Notes: a model not told the origin generated them from the letters alone. 64,000 bases of DNA from DATKAS01 sp963733765 (GCA_963733765.1 CAVTEI010000003.1:2418001-2482000); one strand, 5' to 3'; positions 27,790 to 37,069 are shown, counted from the first letter of the stretch. A program made the numbers and translations.

Positions 27790-28892
27790 CGCCGGCCCCG
27801 ATCGTCCTCCACGTCGCCGCTACCGACGGTGGCGCCCGAGCGGGCCTCGCCCGTACGCCGAGGGGCGAGATCCGCACGCCGTGCTTCATGCCGGTCGGTA
27901 CGCGCGGGGCGGTGAAGCACCTCACTGCGGATGACCTCCGCGATCTCGGCGTGCAAGTCGTGCTCGCCAACACGTACCACCTGATGCTGCGACCTGGTGC
28001 CGATGTCGTGGCGACGCTCGGCGGCCTCCACCGGTTCATGGGCTTCGACGGCCACGTGCTGACCGACTCCGGTGGGTTCCAGGTGTTCTCGCTCTCGCCG
28101 AAGGTGGACGACGACGGTGTCACGTTCCGCTCCGTCTATGACGGCAGCGAGCATCGGCTGACGCCCGAGACGGCGATCGCCATCCAGGAGGCGCTCGGCG
28201 CGGACATCCAGATGGTCCTCGATGTGTGCCCGCCGCTGCCGTCACCGCGCGAGGTCGTGCGGCTCGCGGTGGAGCGCACGGCGATGTGGGCCGAGCGTGC
28301 CGCGGCTTGCCATCGCCGCGAGGGTCAAGCGTTGTTCGGCATCGTCCAGGGCGGCGCCGATGTGGCGATGCGCTCCGAGAGTGCGCGGCGCACAGTCGAG
28401 ATCGGCTTCTCTGGATACGGCATCGGCGGACTGTCGGTCGGGGAGACGCGCGAGGAGATGCTTCCCGCGCTCGAGGCGGCCACGAACGAGCTGCCGTCCG
28501 ACCGCCCGCGTTACCTCATGGGCGTCGGCGATCCGCAGTCGCTCGTCGACGCGGTTGCCCTCGGTGTGGACCTGTTCGACTGTGTGCTCCCGAGCCGGCT
28601 CGGACGCCACGGCACCGTCCTCACCGATGACGGGCGGATCAACCTCCGAAACGCCCGGTTCGCCCGAGACGACGAGCCGATCGACGCCAGTGCGCCCAGC
28701 CCGGTGAGCAGTCGATATTCACGGGGCTACGTGCGCCACCTGCTCGCTACGGACGAGCCGACGGGAAGGCGCCTGCTCACGCTGCACAACGTGGGGTGGC
28801 TGTTGAGGTTCGTGGATCGCATGCGCGAGGCGATCGAGGACCAGCGATTCGAGGCTTTTCGGCGCTCGGTCCACGAGACCTGGGGCCCGTAG
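27786..28892 (+). CDS. tgt: tRNA-guanine transglycosylase without the Zn cysteines
   Basis: The protein is 368 residues. TGT swaps guanine 34 of tRNA for preQ1. The active-site regions are present: 'LTDSGGFQVFSLSPKV' (general acid/base Asp), 'GVDLFDCVLPSRLGRHG' (nucleophile Asp), and 'GIVQGGAD'. The structural zinc site is altered. Where the family has Cys-x-Cys-x-x-Cys (C302, C304, C307 in E. coli), this protein has Ala303, Ser305 and Ser308 in 'DASAPSPVSSRYSRGY'; only the histidine (His334 in 'TLHN') remains. No nearby frame restores the cysteines. It is translationally coupled to queA. Confidence 0.9.
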   Translation: MTPAPIVLHVAATDGGARAGLARTPRGEIRTPCFMPVGTRGAVKHLTADDLRDLGVQVVLANTYHLMLRPGADVVATLGGLHRFMGFDGHVLTDSGGFQVFSLSPKVDDDGVTFRSVYDGSEHRLTPETAIAIQEALGADIQMVLDVCPPLPSPREVVRLAVERTAMWAERAAACHRREGQALFGIVQGGADVAMRSESARRTVEIGFSGYGIGGLSVGETREEMLPALEAATNELPSDRPRYLMGVGDPQSLVDAVALGVDLFDCVLPSRLGRHGTVLTDDGRINLRNARFARDDEPIDASAPSPVSSRYSRGYVRHLLATDEPTGRRLLTLHNVGWLLRFVDRMREAIEDQRFEAFRRSVHETWGP

Positions 28893-28962
28893 CGGCGCCT
28901 GACGGTGGCGTGACCCCATCCCCACCCCCGACTAGCCTGCTCAACGCTTTCATCGCCGATCT

Positions 28963-29304
28963 TTGGACCCTCCTGTGGGCTTTCTCCTCCTCCTCGCTGC
29001 GACGTTCGGGCTCATGTACGCCCTGATCATCCGCCCCCAACAGAAGCGCCTCCGCGAGCAGCAAGCGCTCGTTCGTGCCCTTTCTGTCGGTGACGAGGTC
29101 ATGACGTCATCGGGCATCTACGGCATCGTGACCGAGCTCGAAGACGAGACGTTTCTGATCGAGGTCGCAGAGGGCATCGAGATGCGCATGGCCCGCGGCG
29201 CCGTCGCCAAGATCGAGACCAAGGGGGCCGCGCCGCCGGCGGCGACCCCCGATGCCGAGGACGATGAGCCGTCCGAAGCAGACGACGCGCACGACAACAG
29301 CTGA
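28963..29304 (+). CDS. yajC: Preprotein translocase subunit YajC
   Basis: The protein is 113 residues. One N-terminal membrane helix (GFLLLLAATFGLMYALII) is followed by the YajC hallmark 'RPQQKRLREQQ' and 'GDEVMTSSGIYGIVTELEDE', then an acidic tail. YajC associates with SecDF at the Sec translocon. The start is uncertain: TTG 28963 or GTG 28975. A TAGCCT box at 28933-28938 suggests a promoter just upstream. It lies directly before secD. Confidence 0.9.
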   Translation: MDPPVGFLLLLAATFGLMYALIIRPQQKRLREQQALVRALSVGDEVMTSSGIYGIVTELEDETFLIEVAEGIEMRMARGAVAKIETKGAAPPAATPDAEDDEPSEADDAHDNS

Positions 29305-29306
29305 CG

Positions 29307-30845
29307 ATGCGCCGCAACCTCGTCCTCTCTCTCGTCATCACGGTCGCCGTCGCGGCCCTTGCCCTCGGGCTGACCATCGCGTCCGGGAGCAGCCCCGAGC
29401 TCGGCCTCGATCTGCAGGGCGGCGCGTCCGTCGTGCTGCAGCCCAAGGACTCAGTCGACTCCGGCGTCCTCGATCAGACGATCGGCATCATCCGCAACCG
29501 GGTCGATGCGCTCGGCGTGGCCGAGCCCGAGATCACGCGTCAGGGCAACGCGATCCTCGTCGAGCTGCCCGGCGTGAAGGACCAGGAGCGCGCGCTCGAG
29601 ATCGTCGGGCAGACCGCGGAGCTGCGGTTCCGTCCGGTCCTCGAGGTGCTGCCACCGGACCCATCACAGCCCGTTCCTTCGGCGTCCACCACAACGACGG
29701 TGGCCGGCGCGGACGACACGTCCGCCGCGTCGACAACCGGAGCATCGACGACCGACGCATCGACAGGGACGACGGTCACGGTGCCGACCGACGTCGTGCC
29801 GACCACGCCGCCGGCAGAAGACGACCTCGACGCCGAGGTCGTGCTCGAGGAGAAGGACCGCGACGGCACGGTGATCGCCCGCTATCGCCTCGGCCCCACC
29901 GCCTTGACCGGCGCCGGGGTGGAGGGGGGCGATGCGCAGCTCAGCCCGAACACGGGGACATGGAGCGTCGGTGTCACCTTCAAGGACGGAACCGTCGGCA
30001 TCGATGGCTTCAACCAGCTCGCGACGCGCTGTTACAACCGCGACCAGACATGTCCCACGCAGCAGATCGCGATCGTGCTCGACAGCGTCGTGAAGTCAGC
30101 GCCGGTGGTGCAAACACCGACGTTCGAGGCCGACGACGTGAGCATCACCGGCTCGTTCAGCGAGCGCGAGGCAAAGAACCTGGCGCTCGTGCTCGACTAC
30201 GGCGCCCTGCCCGTGCAGCTCGAGCCACAGGCCGTGCAAACAGTGTCGGCGAGCCTCGGCCAGGACTCACTGAAGGCCGGTGTCGTCTCTGGGATCATCG
30301 GCTTGCTGCTCGTCGTGATCTTCATGCTCGTGTACTACCGCCGCATCGGCCTGGTGGTGCCCGCCGGTCTCTGCGTGTCGGGCGCGCTCATGTGGTCGAT
30401 CGTCTCGTGGCTGGGGGAGACTCGTGGGCTCGCGCTGACGCTGGCGGGCATCACCGGCATCATCGTGTCCATCGGCGTCACGGTTGACTCCTACGTCGTG
30501 TACTTCGAGCGCCTGAAGGACGATGTCCGTCTCGGGCGCACCCTGCGCTCGTCGGCCGAGAAGAGCTTCAAGGGCGCCTACCGCACGATCCTCGCCGCCG
30601 ACGGTGCCTCGCTGATCGGCGCGCTGTTGCTCTACTGGCTCACCGTCGGATCGGTGCGCGGCTTCGCGTTCTTCCTCGCGCTGTCGACGCTGCTCGACAT
30701 GTTCGTGTCCTTCTTCTTCACGCGTCCGGCCGTCATCCTGCTCAGCCGGCGGAAGGCCTTCGCGGGGGCCGACGTGCTCGGCGTCCACCAAGGTGAGGCC
30801 AAGGGCGCGAGCACTGACGAGGCATTGGTCGGAGCGTCGCGATGA
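29307..30845 (+). CDS. secD: Protein translocase subunit SecD
   Basis: The protein is 512 residues. SecD, with SecF, uses the proton gradient to pull proteins through SecYEG. Visible are the first membrane helix, 'LGLDLQGGASVVLQ' (D1 motif), a Thr/Ser-rich low-complexity insert (about residues 125-170, typical of actinobacterial SecD), the periplasmic head, and the C-terminal block of membrane helices with 'TLAGITGIIVSIGVTVDSYVV', here with D in the family motif. The ATG follows the yajC stop by 2 nt, and its end overlaps secF (ATGA). Confidence 0.95.
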   Translation: MRRNLVLSLVITVAVAALALGLTIASGSSPELGLDLQGGASVVLQPKDSVDSGVLDQTIGIIRNRVDALGVAEPEITRQGNAILVELPGVKDQERALEIVGQTAELRFRPVLEVLPPDPSQPVPSASTTTTVAGADDTSAASTTGASTTDASTGTTVTVPTDVVPTTPPAEDDLDAEVVLEEKDRDGTVIARYRLGPTALTGAGVEGGDAQLSPNTGTWSVGVTFKDGTVGIDGFNQLATRCYNRDQTCPTQQIAIVLDSVVKSAPVVQTPTFEADDVSITGSFSEREAKNLALVLDYGALPVQLEPQAVQTVSASLGQDSLKAGVVSGIIGLLLVVIFMLVYYRRIGLVVPAGLCVSGALMWSIVSWLGETRGLALTLAGITGIIVSIGVTVDSYVVYFERLKDDVRLGRTLRSSAEKSFKGAYRTILAADGASLIGALLLYWLTVGSVRGFAFFLALSTLLDMFVSFFFTRPAVILLSRRKAFAGADVLGVHQGEAKGASTDEALVGASR

Positions 30846-32021
30846 CCGACCTCGATGTCCGCCCCGAACAGCCCGATCCCATCGAGCCCCGCGAGGCGGG
30901 GCTGCTCCACCGCCTGTACCACGGCGAAACGCATTTCGACTTCGTCGGGAAGCGCCGCATCGGGTTCATGATCTCGGGCGTCCTGATCCTGATCAGCCTG
31001 CTGTCGCTGTTCACGCGCGGCCTCAACCTCGGGATCGAGTTCGACGGTGGTGTCGCGTGGGAGGTCCCGGCGGCAAACACGTCGGTTGACGAGACTCGCA
31101 GCACGCTCGAGCGGTTCGGCGTCAGCGACGGCAAGATCCAGACGCTCCGGGGCAGCGGCGGTGAGCGCATCCGCGCGCAGGCCGGTCCGCAGACGGGCGC
31201 GACGTCGAGCGGGGTGCGTCAGGCCCTCGCCGAGAACGCGCGGGTCGACATCGGCGAGGTGAGCTTCACGTCGATCGGCCCGACGTGGGGTGACGAGATC
31301 ACCCGCAAAGCATTGCGAGCGCTCGTCTTCTTCTTCATCGCGATAACGCTGTACATCACGATCCGGTTCGAGTGGCGCATGGCGGTCGCCGCGCTCGCGG
31401 CGGTCGTCCACGACGTGCTCATCAGCGTCGGGGTGTACTCGATCTTCGGCTTCGAGGTCAGCCCCGCGACGGTGATCGCGTTTCTCACGATCTTGGGTTT
31501 CTCGCTCTACGACACGATCGTGGTGTTCGACAAGGTGCACGAGAACAGTCGTCGCATCCTGGCGACGGGTCGCGCCACCTACGGCGATGTCGTCAACCTC
31601 AGCATGAACCAGGTGATGGCCCGCTCGCTCAACACCTCGATCTGTGCCGTGCTGCCGGTGCTGTCGCTGCTCATCGTGGGGTCGATCTTCATGGGAGCGA
31701 CGGCGCTGCAGGGGTTCTCGTTGGCCCTCCTGGTCGGTCTCATCACCGGTGCCTACTCGTCGATCTTCATCGCCACGCCGATCCTCGCGGTTCTGAAGGA
31801 GCGCGAGCCTCGGTACTCGCGCGTTGAAGGAGCGATACGGCAGCACGACGATCCTGTCGACGTTGCCGGCGGCGACTGCCGTGGCGACCGTCGGCACTGC
31901 CGCCTCGCCGGTCCGCACGACCCCTGCTGCGGCATCGGCCGCTCCGGGCGCGGCGTCTTCCGCGAGCACGGGCACCGCGCTCGGTCATCCCCCGCGTCCC
32001 CGCAAGAAGAAGAAGCGCTGA
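30842..32021 (+). CDS. secF: Protein translocase subunit SecF (frame-shifted near 3' end)
   Basis: The partner of SecD. 'FDFVGKRRIGFMISGVLIL' and 'LGIEFDGGVAWEVP' are the N-terminal family motifs; 'FLTILGFSLYDTIVVFDKVHEN' is the conserved helix 4/5 region, and 'RSLNTSICAVLPVLSLLIVG' follows. A +1 shift at 31815-31824 separates 'VLKEREPRYS' from 'ALKERYGSTTILSTLPAA' and the basic end 'RPRKKKKR'. Corrected length ~392 residues. The stop codon lies within the hairpin shared with the convergent deaminase gene. Confidence 0.92.
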
Positions 32022-32052
32022 CCGCTCGGCTGGTTTTTCAGCGAGGGTCAGC
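32017..32052. terminator. Bidirectional hairpin overlapping both stop codons
   Basis: GCTGACC-g-CTCG-g-CTG pairs with CAG-CGAG-GGTCAGC around a gttttt loop (14 bp with two single-base bulges). It contains the stop codon of secF (32019-32021) and that of the convergent deaminase gene (32048-32050), so the ends of both genes double as a terminator. Confidence 0.6.
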
Positions 32053-32695
32053 TCAAGGCGGCGACGTCGGCCACGCACTCGCTCAGACGTGACCAGAGCG
32101 CGTCGGCAACGCCGTCCACGGTGACCTCCGCCGACGCGAGGTCGAGCAGCTCGCCTGATCCGACGAGCGCCGCGGCGAGGGCGGCGACCGACGGGAGCGC
32201 CTCGTTCCATCCCTCGATGCGGACCTGCCAGAACGTCGTCACGTGGGTCTGGAAGAGGAGCGACAGCGCGGCCCACTCGTCCACCGGCAGCTCGACGATC
32301 TCCGGCCACTGCCTGCCGATGAACTCGTTGAGGTGACGCGCTCCTTCGACGCCACGGAACAGCGGGTCGGGCGCGAGGGCGTGGACCTTGCGCACCGGGC
32401 TCAGGCGCACCGCGCCGAGGCACTGCAAGCACGGCTGGAGCGTGGTCCACAGCTCGAGGCCGTCCGACGGCGACCCCCAACGCAGCTTGGCGAGCGCGTT
32501 GAGCTCCGCGTGCGCGAGTGATGTGCCCGCGAGCACGTCCTCGCCCGGATCGGATTCGGCGAGCCGATTGCGTCCGGTTGCGAGCGTCTCGCCGTCGCGG
32601 GTGATGACCGCGCCGATGCCGAGACTCCCGGCGCGGAATGAGTCCCACGCGAGCTCGACGGCGCGATGCATGGGTGGAGGAAGCGCGGTGGGCAC
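32048..32695 (-). CDS. CMP/dCMP-type (cytidine deaminase-like) nucleoside deaminase
   Basis: The protein is 215 residues. The Zn-binding and catalytic motifs are both present: 'SLAHAELNALAKL' (HAE) and 'TTLQPCLQCLGAVRLSPV' (PCxxC). This places it among cytosine/guanine/tRNA-adenosine deaminase-like proteins. A C-terminal ~80-residue helical extension is unusual for TadA-like enzymes, so the substrate is open. The GTG at 32695 is 8 nt after TACGAT on the minus strand, the same spacing as at queA. It is divergent from apt and convergent with secF. Confidence 0.82.
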   Translation of the reverse strand: MPTALPPPMHRAVELAWDSFRAGSLGIGAVITRDGETLATGRNRLAESDPGEDVLAGTSLAHAELNALAKLRWGSPSDGLELWTTLQPCLQCLGAVRLSPVRKVHALAPDPLFRGVEGARHLNEFIGRQWPEIVELPVDEWAALSLLFQTHVTTFWQVRIEGWNEALPSVAALAAALVGSGELLDLASAEVTVDGVADALWSRLSECVADVAALS

Positions 32696-32730
32696 GGCGG
32701 CGCATCGTATGGGTACGACGAGCCCGGCGG

Positions 32731-32736
32731 TAGCCT
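32731..32736 (+). promoter_or_regulatory. Leaderless -10 box of apt
   Basis: TAGCCT followed by exactly 6 nt and then the ATG. The same TAGCCT-N6-start arrangement precedes hisS and the large LuxR gene at 44384. Confidence 0.6.
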
Positions 32737-32742
32737 CGAAGG

Positions 32743-33274
32743 ATGACGGTCGACGCGACGTGGCTCGAAGGCCTCGTGCGCGACGTCCCCGACTTCCCGA
32801 AGCCGGGTGTGGTGTTCAAGGACGTGACGCCCCTGCTGGGCCGATGTGAGCGCCTTCCGTTTCTCGATCGACGCGATCGTCGACCACTTCGCCGGCGTCG
32901 ACATCGACCGCGTGGTCGGCATCGAGGCGCGCGGGTTCGTGCTCGCCGCGCCGGTTGCCTACCGCTTCGGCGCCGGCTTCGTCCCGGTGCGCAAGCCCGG
33001 CAAGCTCCCGGGAGAGACCGTGAGCGAGGTGTACGAGCTCGAGTACGGCACCGACCAGCTCGAGGTCCATCGCGACGGCCTCGTCGCGGGCCAGCGGGTG
33101 CTCATCGTCGACGACGTCCTGGCGACCGGCGGCACGGCAGCGGCGTGCGTCCGCCTCGTCGAGGGACTCGGGGGAGTCGTTGTCGGGCTGGGGTTCCTGA
33201 TCGAGCTCGCGTTCCTCAACGGCCGCGAGAAGCTGGCCGGCTATGAGCACGTGTCGTTGATCACCTATGAATAG
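32743..33274 (+). CDS. apt: Adenine phosphoribosyltransferase (frame-shifted)
   Basis: Converts adenine and PRPP to AMP (purine salvage). The beginning 'VRDVPDFPKPGVVFKDVTPLL' and, in the next frame, 'VVGIEARGFVLAAPVAYR', 'FVPVRKPGKLPG' and the PRPP-binding loop 'VLIVDDVLATGGTAAAC' are unmistakable. A +1 shift at 32838-32844 divides them: dropping one base of 'gggcc' gives the canonical 'TPLLGD'. Corrected length ~176 residues. The usual neighbour rel follows 36 nt downstream. Confidence 0.93.
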
Positions 33275-33310
33275 GACGGATGAATAGGGCATGAGGGGAG
33301 TGGAGTAGTC

Positions 33311-35530
33311 GTGGCAACGGTCGATCGGGTCCTTCCCTGGCGACGGCAGACTGCCGCGCCGGCCGATGAGGTCGCCCCGGTCGTCGCCGCGTACCGATCC
33401 CGCCATCCGAAGGCCAGCACGACCACGATCACCCGCGCCTACGAGGTCGCGGCCACCGCGCACGCCGAGCAGTTCCGCAAGTCCGGGGAGCGCTACATCA
33501 ACCATCCGGTCGCGGTTGCCCGCATCGTCGCCGAGCTCGGGCTCGACGAGACGACGGTGTCGGCCGCCCTCCTCCACGACGCGGTCGAGGACACGACGGT
33601 CACGCTCGACGACGTGCAGCGCGAGTTCGGCGAGGAGATCGCCGCGATCGTCGACGGGGTGACCAAGCTCGAGCGCATCCGCTTCGACTCCAAGGAGGAG
33701 CAGCAGGCCGCCACGATGCGCAAGATGCTCGTCGCGATGGCCAAGGACCTGCGGGTCCTGATCATCAAGCTCTCCGACCGCCTCCACAACATGCGCACGA
33801 TTGCCGCGTTCCCCGAGCACAAGCAGCGCCGCACCGCGCAGGAGACGCTCGACATCTACGCCCCGCTCGCGCATCGCCTCGGCATGCAGGAGATGAAGCA
33901 GCAGCTCGAGGATCTGGCGTTCTCGTCGTTGCATCCCAAGCGTTACGCCGAGATCGACCACATGGTGTCCACCCGCAGCCCCGAGCGCGATGAGTACCTC
34001 GACGACGTGCTCGACCAAGTGCGACGGCGCCTCTCCGAGCTGCGCATCGCGGCGGAGGTCACCGGCCGGCCGAAGCACCTGTGGAGCATCTACGAGAAGA
34101 TGGTCGTGAAGGGCCGTGAGTTCGACGAGATCTTCGACCTCGTCGGCATCCGGGTCATCGTGGACACCGTGAAGGACTGCTACGCCGCGCTCGGGTCGAT
34201 CCACGCGACGTGGAAGCCGGTGCAAGGTCGGTTCAAGGATTACATCGCGATGCCCAAGTTCAACCTGTACCAGTCGTTGCACACGACCGTGGTCGGGCCG
34301 GGCGGGAAGCCGCTCGAGGTGCAGATCCGCACCCGCGAGATGCACCAGCGCTCCGAGTACGGCGTGGCAGCGCACTGGAGCTACAAGGAAAACACGTCGG
34401 CCTCCGACATCGCGTGGCTCAACCGCATCGTCGACTGGCAGCAGGAGACGAGCGATCCCGCGCAGTTCATGGAGAACCTGAAGACCGACCTCGAGCAGGA
34501 CGAGGTGTTCGTCTTCACGCCCAAGGGCCGCGTGGTCACGCTGCCACGGGGCGCGACGCCGATCGACTTCGCGTACTCCGTGCACACCGAGGTCGGGCAC
34601 TCGTGCATCGGCGCTCGGGTCAACGGTCGCCTCGTGCCGCTCGACTCGTCGCTGCTGTCCGGCGACACGTGCGAGATCTTCACGTCGAAGGTCGAGGGAG
34701 CCGGCCCGTCGCGCGACTGGCTCAAGCTCGTGGTCTCGCCGCGGGCGCGCAACAAGATCCGCCAGTGGTTCTCGCGTGAGCGCCGCGAGGACGCGATCGA
34801 GACCGGGCGGGAAGAGCTCGTGAAGGCGATGCGCCGCGAGGGACTCCCCGTGCAGAAGCTGCTCGGCGGCGACGTGCTCGAGAAGACCGCCGTGGCGATG
34901 AGCTATCAGAACCTCGAGGGCCTGTACGTCGCGATCGGTGAGAACCGCGTGTCGGGCTCCGCGATCGCGCAGCGCGTCACTCGCATCCTGCGCGAGGGCG
35001 ACGAAGACACGGAGGACCGGCTGCCACTGACCGCCCGAGCGCCCCGTCGGGCCAACAAGCGCAGCGACGGCGCCGGCATCCACGTCGAGGGACTCGACGA
35101 TGTGATGGTGCGGCTCTCGCGCTGCTGCACGCCGGTGCCTGGCGACGAGATCCTCGGGTTCGTCACGCGGGGTCGGGGAGTGTCGGTGCACCGCGCCGAC
35201 TGCGCGAACGCCGTCTCCCTCTCCACCGGGCAGAGCGATCGGCTCATCGACGTGGACTGGGACGGCGAAGCCGACACGGTGTTCATCGCCGCGATCGAGG
35301 TGAAGGCTCTGGACCGCTCACGACTGCTGCGGGATGTGTCGAACGCGCTTTCCGACCAGCACGTGAACATCATCGCCTGCTCGACCCAGACCGGTTCCGA
35401 CCGCATCTCGCGCATGCGCTTCGAGTTCGAGCTCGCCGACCCGCAACATCTCGAGTCGGTGATGAGCACGATCCGCCAGATCGACAGCGTCTACGACGCC
35501 TATCGCATCCTGCCGGGCAAGGGTCGCTGA
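33311..35530 (+). CDS. rel: Bifunctional (p)ppGpp synthetase/hydrolase Rel
   Basis: The protein is 739 residues and intact. It makes and degrades (p)ppGpp in the stringent response. The hydrolase HD pair (His89-Asp90) and the ED pair (Glu93-Asp94) lie in 'SAALLHDAVEDTTV'. The synthetase domain has 'RPKHLWSIYEKM' and 'YQSLHTTVVGPGGKPLEVQI'. A TGS domain (DEVFVFTPKGRVVTLPRGAT), a conserved-Cys region ('RCCTPVPGDEILGFVTRGRG') and a C-terminal ACT domain follow. The hydrolase motifs are kept, so it should be bifunctional. GTG start with a GGGGAG site upstream. Confidence 0.96.
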   Translation: MATVDRVLPWRRQTAAPADEVAPVVAAYRSRHPKASTTTITRAYEVAATAHAEQFRKSGERYINHPVAVARIVAELGLDETTVSAALLHDAVEDTTVTLDDVQREFGEEIAAIVDGVTKLERIRFDSKEEQQAATMRKMLVAMAKDLRVLIIKLSDRLHNMRTIAAFPEHKQRRTAQETLDIYAPLAHRLGMQEMKQQLEDLAFSSLHPKRYAEIDHMVSTRSPERDEYLDDVLDQVRRRLSELRIAAEVTGRPKHLWSIYEKMVVKGREFDEIFDLVGIRVIVDTVKDCYAALGSIHATWKPVQGRFKDYIAMPKFNLYQSLHTTVVGPGGKPLEVQIRTREMHQRSEYGVAAHWSYKENTSASDIAWLNRIVDWQQETSDPAQFMENLKTDLEQDEVFVFTPKGRVVTLPRGATPIDFAYSVHTEVGHSCIGARVNGRLVPLDSSLLSGDTCEIFTSKVEGAGPSRDWLKLVVSPRARNKIRQWFSRERREDAIETGREELVKAMRREGLPVQKLLGGDVLEKTAVAMSYQNLEGLYVAIGENRVSGSAIAQRVTRILREGDEDTEDRLPLTARAPRRANKRSDGAGIHVEGLDDVMVRLSRCCTPVPGDEILGFVTRGRGVSVHRADCANAVSLSTGQSDRLIDVDWDGEADTVFIAAIEVKALDRSRLLRDVSNALSDQHVNIIACSTQTGSDRISRMRFEFELADPQHLESVMSTIRQIDSVYDAYRILPGKGR

Positions 35531-35585
35531 GCGTTTCGGGCGTCTGACCTGCCCGTTTCAGTTCGAGAACCCCGGGGGTCCGTGG

Positions 35586-36194
35586 CTACAACGTTAACTG
35601 TCGACGGTGGTGGGCGTAGTGATGGGTCGGGTATTCGTAGAGGTCGGAAACAGTCATGACGTCTTTGAAGTACGGATCCCACCCGAGCGGCAAGTGCATC
35701 GCGAGAGCGAGTGTGCAATCTGTCTCGCGCGAGGCCGGCGCGGAAGTGCCCGATTGTGCTGTCCATGAGCCTTCCCCTCGCCGAGCCGGGCAGGACCCGG
35801 TTGCCCGGGAGGGCGGAGAGGTAGTTGACGGCGTGGAACGGGCGGGTTCCTGCGTTCAGGGCCGCGGCGAACGCGCGAGAGACAGCGTCCGGGAGCCGGC
35901 CGAATCCCTTAACTAGCGAAAGCAGAGCGCGGACAAGGAGAAAGCCGAACAGCATGTGGAACAGCAGCTGCTCGTTCGTCCACTTCGTGCCGTTGGTCGG
36001 GGTCCGTAGCTCGGCGCGGCGGCGGAATCGAGCAGGTCGTGGAAGTCCGCCGCAGCCCGCTCCAGGCGTTCGTCGATGTCGCGTTTGTCCACGGATCTTC
36101 CATCGAGCGCTGCGATCGCTCGACGGTAGCCCTCGCACCGGGCCTCGACGACCACGGCGACCGCGTCGAACGTGAGGTCGCGCGAGCGAAGCAC
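35586..36194 (-). CDS. DinB-like protein (two frameshifts)
   Basis: About 202 residues after correction. The first frame gives 'RDLTFDAVAVVVEARCEGYR' and 'ERAAADFHDLLDSAAAPSYG'. The second gives 'NGTKWTNEQLLFHMLFGFLL' and 'TRPFHAVNYLSALPGNRVLP'. The third gives 'GWDPYFKDVMTVSDLYEYPT' and 'HHYAHHRRQLTL'. The helical pattern with spaced histidines fits the DinB/DUF664 group of metal-dependent or thiol-transfer proteins. Shifts lie at 35993-36010 (-1 or +2) and 35703-35713 (+1). Its first codons and upstream DNA are repeated twice nearby. It is convergent with rel. Confidence 0.65.
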
Positions 36195-36212
36195 TCGACC
36201 GCCGGCTGCATC
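36160..36212. repeat. 5'-end segment of the DinB-like gene, copy D1
   Basis: The functional copy of a ~50-nt segment (gcgtcgaacgtgaggtcgcg...ccggctgcatcg) that covers the first codons and upstream region of the DinB-like gene on the minus strand. Related segments stand alone at 36996-37069 (D2) and 38163-38235 (D3). Confidence 0.6.
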
Positions 36213-36298
36213 GGGGCGAAGCTGCCGCCACGGTGACCGAACCGTCAGGAAGTGTCCAGATGTAACGCGCGGGGGTCCTCACGCGATGTCACAGATTG

Positions 36299-36482
36299 CA
36301 AGTCCCCGACTCCGTTCAGCTCCCCGCTCTTCGTAGTCGGGGCTTGCTCGCGTTTGACATGGTTTGCGTGTCGGCCGTTCGGGGCAAGCGCAACCCGACG
36401 GTGACATCGCGGCGGTGGCCCCGGGGAGACACACCCGTCTCGTAGCCGATACCAGCTCCCAGCCCCTCCCGGGGCCATCGCC
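36299..36482 (-). repeat. Dispersed hairpin repeat, copy B
   Basis: It contains, in plus-strand order, a hairpin (CAAGTCCCCGAC 36299-36310 with GTCGGGGCTTG 36336-36346), then 'gtttgcgtgtcggccgttcggggca', then arms GGCGGTGGCCCCGGGGA (36411-36427) and CTCCCGGGGCCATCGCC (36466-36482). This is the reverse complement of the order in copies A and C. It fills most of the 348-nt gap between the DinB-like gene and the DUF1232 gene; nothing else is seen there. Confidence 0.7.
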
Positions 36483-36542
36483 CCGCAGCCGACGGAACGC
36501 CTCGCGACGCGCACAAGCCCCGACCTCCGGCACACTCAATCT

Positions 36543-36941
36543 GTGGTTCGCCTCATCGTCATCAGCTGCGCGGTCCTCGTCGGAACGTGGGCGGTCATGG
36601 CGATCCTCGCCCGTCGGCTTCCCCCGGGCGCGGCGAGGGACATCGCGACCGTCCTCCCCGCCTGCGCGACGACCGCCCGTCGCCTTTGGCGCGATCCACG
36701 AGTGCCGGGTCGCGCTCGGGTCGCCATCGTCATCGCGCTCATGTGGGTGCTCTCACCCATCGACCTGATCCCCGAGTTCCTGCCGATCATCGGCCCACTC
36801 GATGACGTACTGGTAGTCGCGCTGGCCTTCCGATACGCGGCACGTCAAGTACCGCGGGCCGTGCTGTTCGAGGCGTGGCCAGCGGACCCTCGCATCCTGG
36901 AGCGGCTGTTGCCGAGCGGCGTCGACTCGGAAGTTGCATAG
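36543..36941 (+). CDS. DUF1232 (YkvA-like) membrane protein
   Basis: The product is 132 residues. The N-terminal helix 'LIVISCAVLVGTWAVMAIL' is followed by the DUF1232 core 'VAIVIALMWVLSPIDLIPEFLP' and 'IIGPLDDVLVVALAFRYAA', in which the SPIDLIPD/E-type motif is diagnostic. A role in the membrane is assumed; the biochemical function of the family is unknown. The GTG at 36543 is 6 nt after CACACT, a weak match to the leaderless pattern seen elsewhere here. Confidence 0.88.
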   Translation: MVRLIVISCAVLVGTWAVMAILARRLPPGAARDIATVLPACATTARRLWRDPRVPGRARVAIVIALMWVLSPIDLIPEFLPIIGPLDDVLVVALAFRYAARQVPRAVLFEAWPADPRILERLLPSGVDSEVA

Positions 36942-36995
36942 AGCGCGAATAGATCCGCAACGTCTCCTACGAGGTGTCCCTCGACGAGCACGGCG

Positions 36996-37069
36996 GACCT
37001 CGTCGAGCGTGAGGTCGCGCGGCGAACGCTCGACACCCGGCTGCGTAGCTCAGCGTCTCAGTGGACGTT
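36996..37069. repeat. Orphan copy D2 of the DinB 5' segment
   Basis: 'gacctcgtcgagcgtgaggt' and 'cgcgcggcgaacgctcgaca', then 'cccggctgcgt' and 'cagcgtctcagtgga', match D1 and D3. No DinB body follows. It lies between the DUF1232 gene and the lipoprotein gene. Confidence 0.55.

Noticed and set aside
32816..35191. Very long (791-codon) open frame on the minus strand opposite rel
   Set aside because: It lies wholly antisense to the well-conserved rel gene, has His/Arg/Leu-rich shadow composition and no family pattern. GC-rich codon bias keeps this frame open.
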